Positions 14,366 through 14,812 of a stretch of 14,812 nt of DNA are shown here, piece by piece (position 1 is the first letter of the stretch; each line of letters opens with the position of its first letter). Source of the DNA: JAAZNO01 sp012798275 (GTDB lineage: Bacteria > Chloroflexota > Anaerolineae > B4-G1 > SLSP01); the NCBI GenBank assembly GCA_035347995.1, contig DAOPQD010000077.1, forward strand, positions 1 to 14,812, read 5' to 3'. A program made the position numbers and the translations under genes. A model generated the notes under the pieces. That model worked only from the letters and a program-made list of their open reading frames with translations. It was not told where the DNA came from and made no database searches.

Positions 14366-14506
14366 TATCTCACAAAACTCGTGTAGAGGCCGCCAGAATC
14401 GGAGCTCCCGCCTGGGACGCCTGGGACGGTTCAGAACAGGTTGGCACTTTCAGAGATTGAGGCGCCGTGACAAGCGCTGTTTTGAAAGACGGGTAGCATC
14501 GAGGCT
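14366..14506. other. Non-coding spacer
   Basis: No gene is supported. The only structure is a 9-bp direct duplication GCCTGGGAC at 14410-14427. Confidence 0.4.
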
Positions 14507-14522
14507 ATTTTAACGTTAAAAT
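14507..14522. promoter_or_regulatory. 16-bp perfect AT-rich palindrome
   Basis: ATTTTAACGTTAAAAT is exactly self-complementary. It sits 8 bp outside the MITE-like copy B. It could be a dimeric regulator site, or a chance palindrome in an insertion-prone spot. Confidence 0.35.
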
Positions 14523-14529
14523 CAGGATT

Positions 14530-14624
14530 ACTGTTCAGCCTGGCGCCAGGTAGCCAGGCTGCATTTGATTCTTTATAATAGCGGATCGGGAATCTACGCC
14601 GTCCTTTATCGGTGGCTGAACAGT
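14530..14624. repeat. MITE-like element, copy B (compact)
   Basis: Terminal inverted repeats ACTGTTCAGCC (14530-14540) and GGCTGAACAGT (14614-14624), 11 bp and perfect, enclose about 73 bp without coding capacity. A subterminal TGGCGCCAGG (14541-14550) is itself palindromic. The interior includes a TATAAT (14574-14579) that could act as a -10 box but has no -35. Block-wise similarity to 119-145 and 343-410 makes it a second copy of the element at the left edge. No clear target-site duplication is visible. Confidence 0.65.
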
Positions 14625-14684
14625 TACGTCACCTTTTATGTTGCTACCGGGTACCGTTGACATCGCCGTCACGAATCTGAGCAA

Positions 14685-14760
14685 TTCCTGGTAGGAATAT
14701 AAATGATTCCTAGTAGGAATGTAAATGATTCCTAGTAGGGATGTAAGTGATTCCTAGTAA
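14685..14760 (+). repeat. Tandem array of 22-bp iteron-like units
   Basis: Three full direct units at 14685-14706, 14707-14728 and 14729-14750, with a partial fourth from 14751. The consensus is TTCCTAGTAGGAATGTAAAT plus GA. Each unit contains a palindrome of the type ATTCCTA-G-TAGGAAT (perfect in unit 2, near-perfect in the others). The period is about two helical turns, so bound proteins would align on one face. No unique spacers are present, so it is not CRISPR. It resembles iterons or an operator array. Confidence 0.75.
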
Positions 14761-14783
14761 GCCCTAGTGCTAGATAGAATGGG

Positions 14784-14811
14784 TTGACAGGTAGCCCTCC
14801 AATGGATTAAA
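14784..14811 (+). promoter_or_regulatory. Possible promoter at the right edge
   Basis: TTGACA at 14784-14789, 16 bp, then ATTAAA at 14806-14811. The -35 is perfect but the -10 is poor and cut close by the window end. Its position just after the 22-bp array suggests a regulated promoter for a gene beyond 14812. Confidence 0.3.
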
Positions 14812-14812
14812 A

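Noticed and set aside
14685..14760. CRISPR array
   Set aside because: Units are directly adjacent, 22 bp long and have no unique spacers; no cas gene is nearby.
1..14812. tRNA or rRNA genes
   Set aside because: No cloverleaf-like segment with a T-loop GTTCRA and matching acceptor stem, and no rRNA-like stretch, was seen in the gaps.

Overview
The window reads as a chromosomal segment of a moderately GC-rich bacterium. It has tightly packed operons, ATGA stop/start overlaps, clear Shine-Dalgarno sites and extended -10 promoters (TGnTATAAT-like). Dispersed palindromic repeats in the gaps, a TPR/J/GrpE/Hsp70 cluster and a FemAB-type ligase together suggest a Chloroflexota-like lineage (Anaerolineae or a relative). 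That placement is inference from protein style and layout; no rRNA or other phylogenetic marker is present.

Layout. Positions 1-582 are non-coding and repeat-rich: a MITE-like element (119-407) carrying three consecutive perfect hairpins, a second short dispersed repeat (412-468), then a promoter. Positions 583-3429 hold a tldD-pmbA (tldE) pair, the two subunits of the TldD/E metallopeptidase. They are followed by a perfect 34-bp palindrome and an inverted copy of the short repeat. Positions 3672-9000 form one plus-strand operon with a strong extended -10 promoter and a leader of about 200 nt. It encodes a 748-aa TPR protein, a 136-aa J-domain-like protein without the HPD motif, a divergent GrpE and a 569-aa Hsp70 with a short lid. 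A hairpin at 9016-9047 separates it from the convergent minus-strand operon.

The minus-strand operon, in transcription order from 14350 down to 9064, is: a FemAB-type aminoacyl transferase (apparently leaderless), an extended-SDR sugar-nucleotide epimerase, a YihY/BrkB membrane protein, an SsnA-type amidohydrolase and an EamA-family transporter. Two of the junctions are 4-nt ATGA overlaps. The first three genes fit a cell-envelope theme. The last two may form a catabolic or salvage pair of unknown substrate. The right end (14366-14812) is again non-coding: a 16-bp palindrome, a second copy of the MITE-like element without the hairpins, and a tandem array of 22-bp palindrome-containing units next to a TTGACA box that may serve a gene beyond the window.

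How the genes work together. The most coherent system is the four-gene chaperone module. It has the parts of an Hsp70 machine (client or partner scaffold, J-like protein, nucleotide exchange factor, ATPase), but its J protein lacks the residues that normally stimulate Hsp70 ATPase and its Hsp70 lacks part of the lid. It looks like a specialised or accessory Hsp70 system, not the housekeeping hrcA/grpE/dnaK/dnaJ set.
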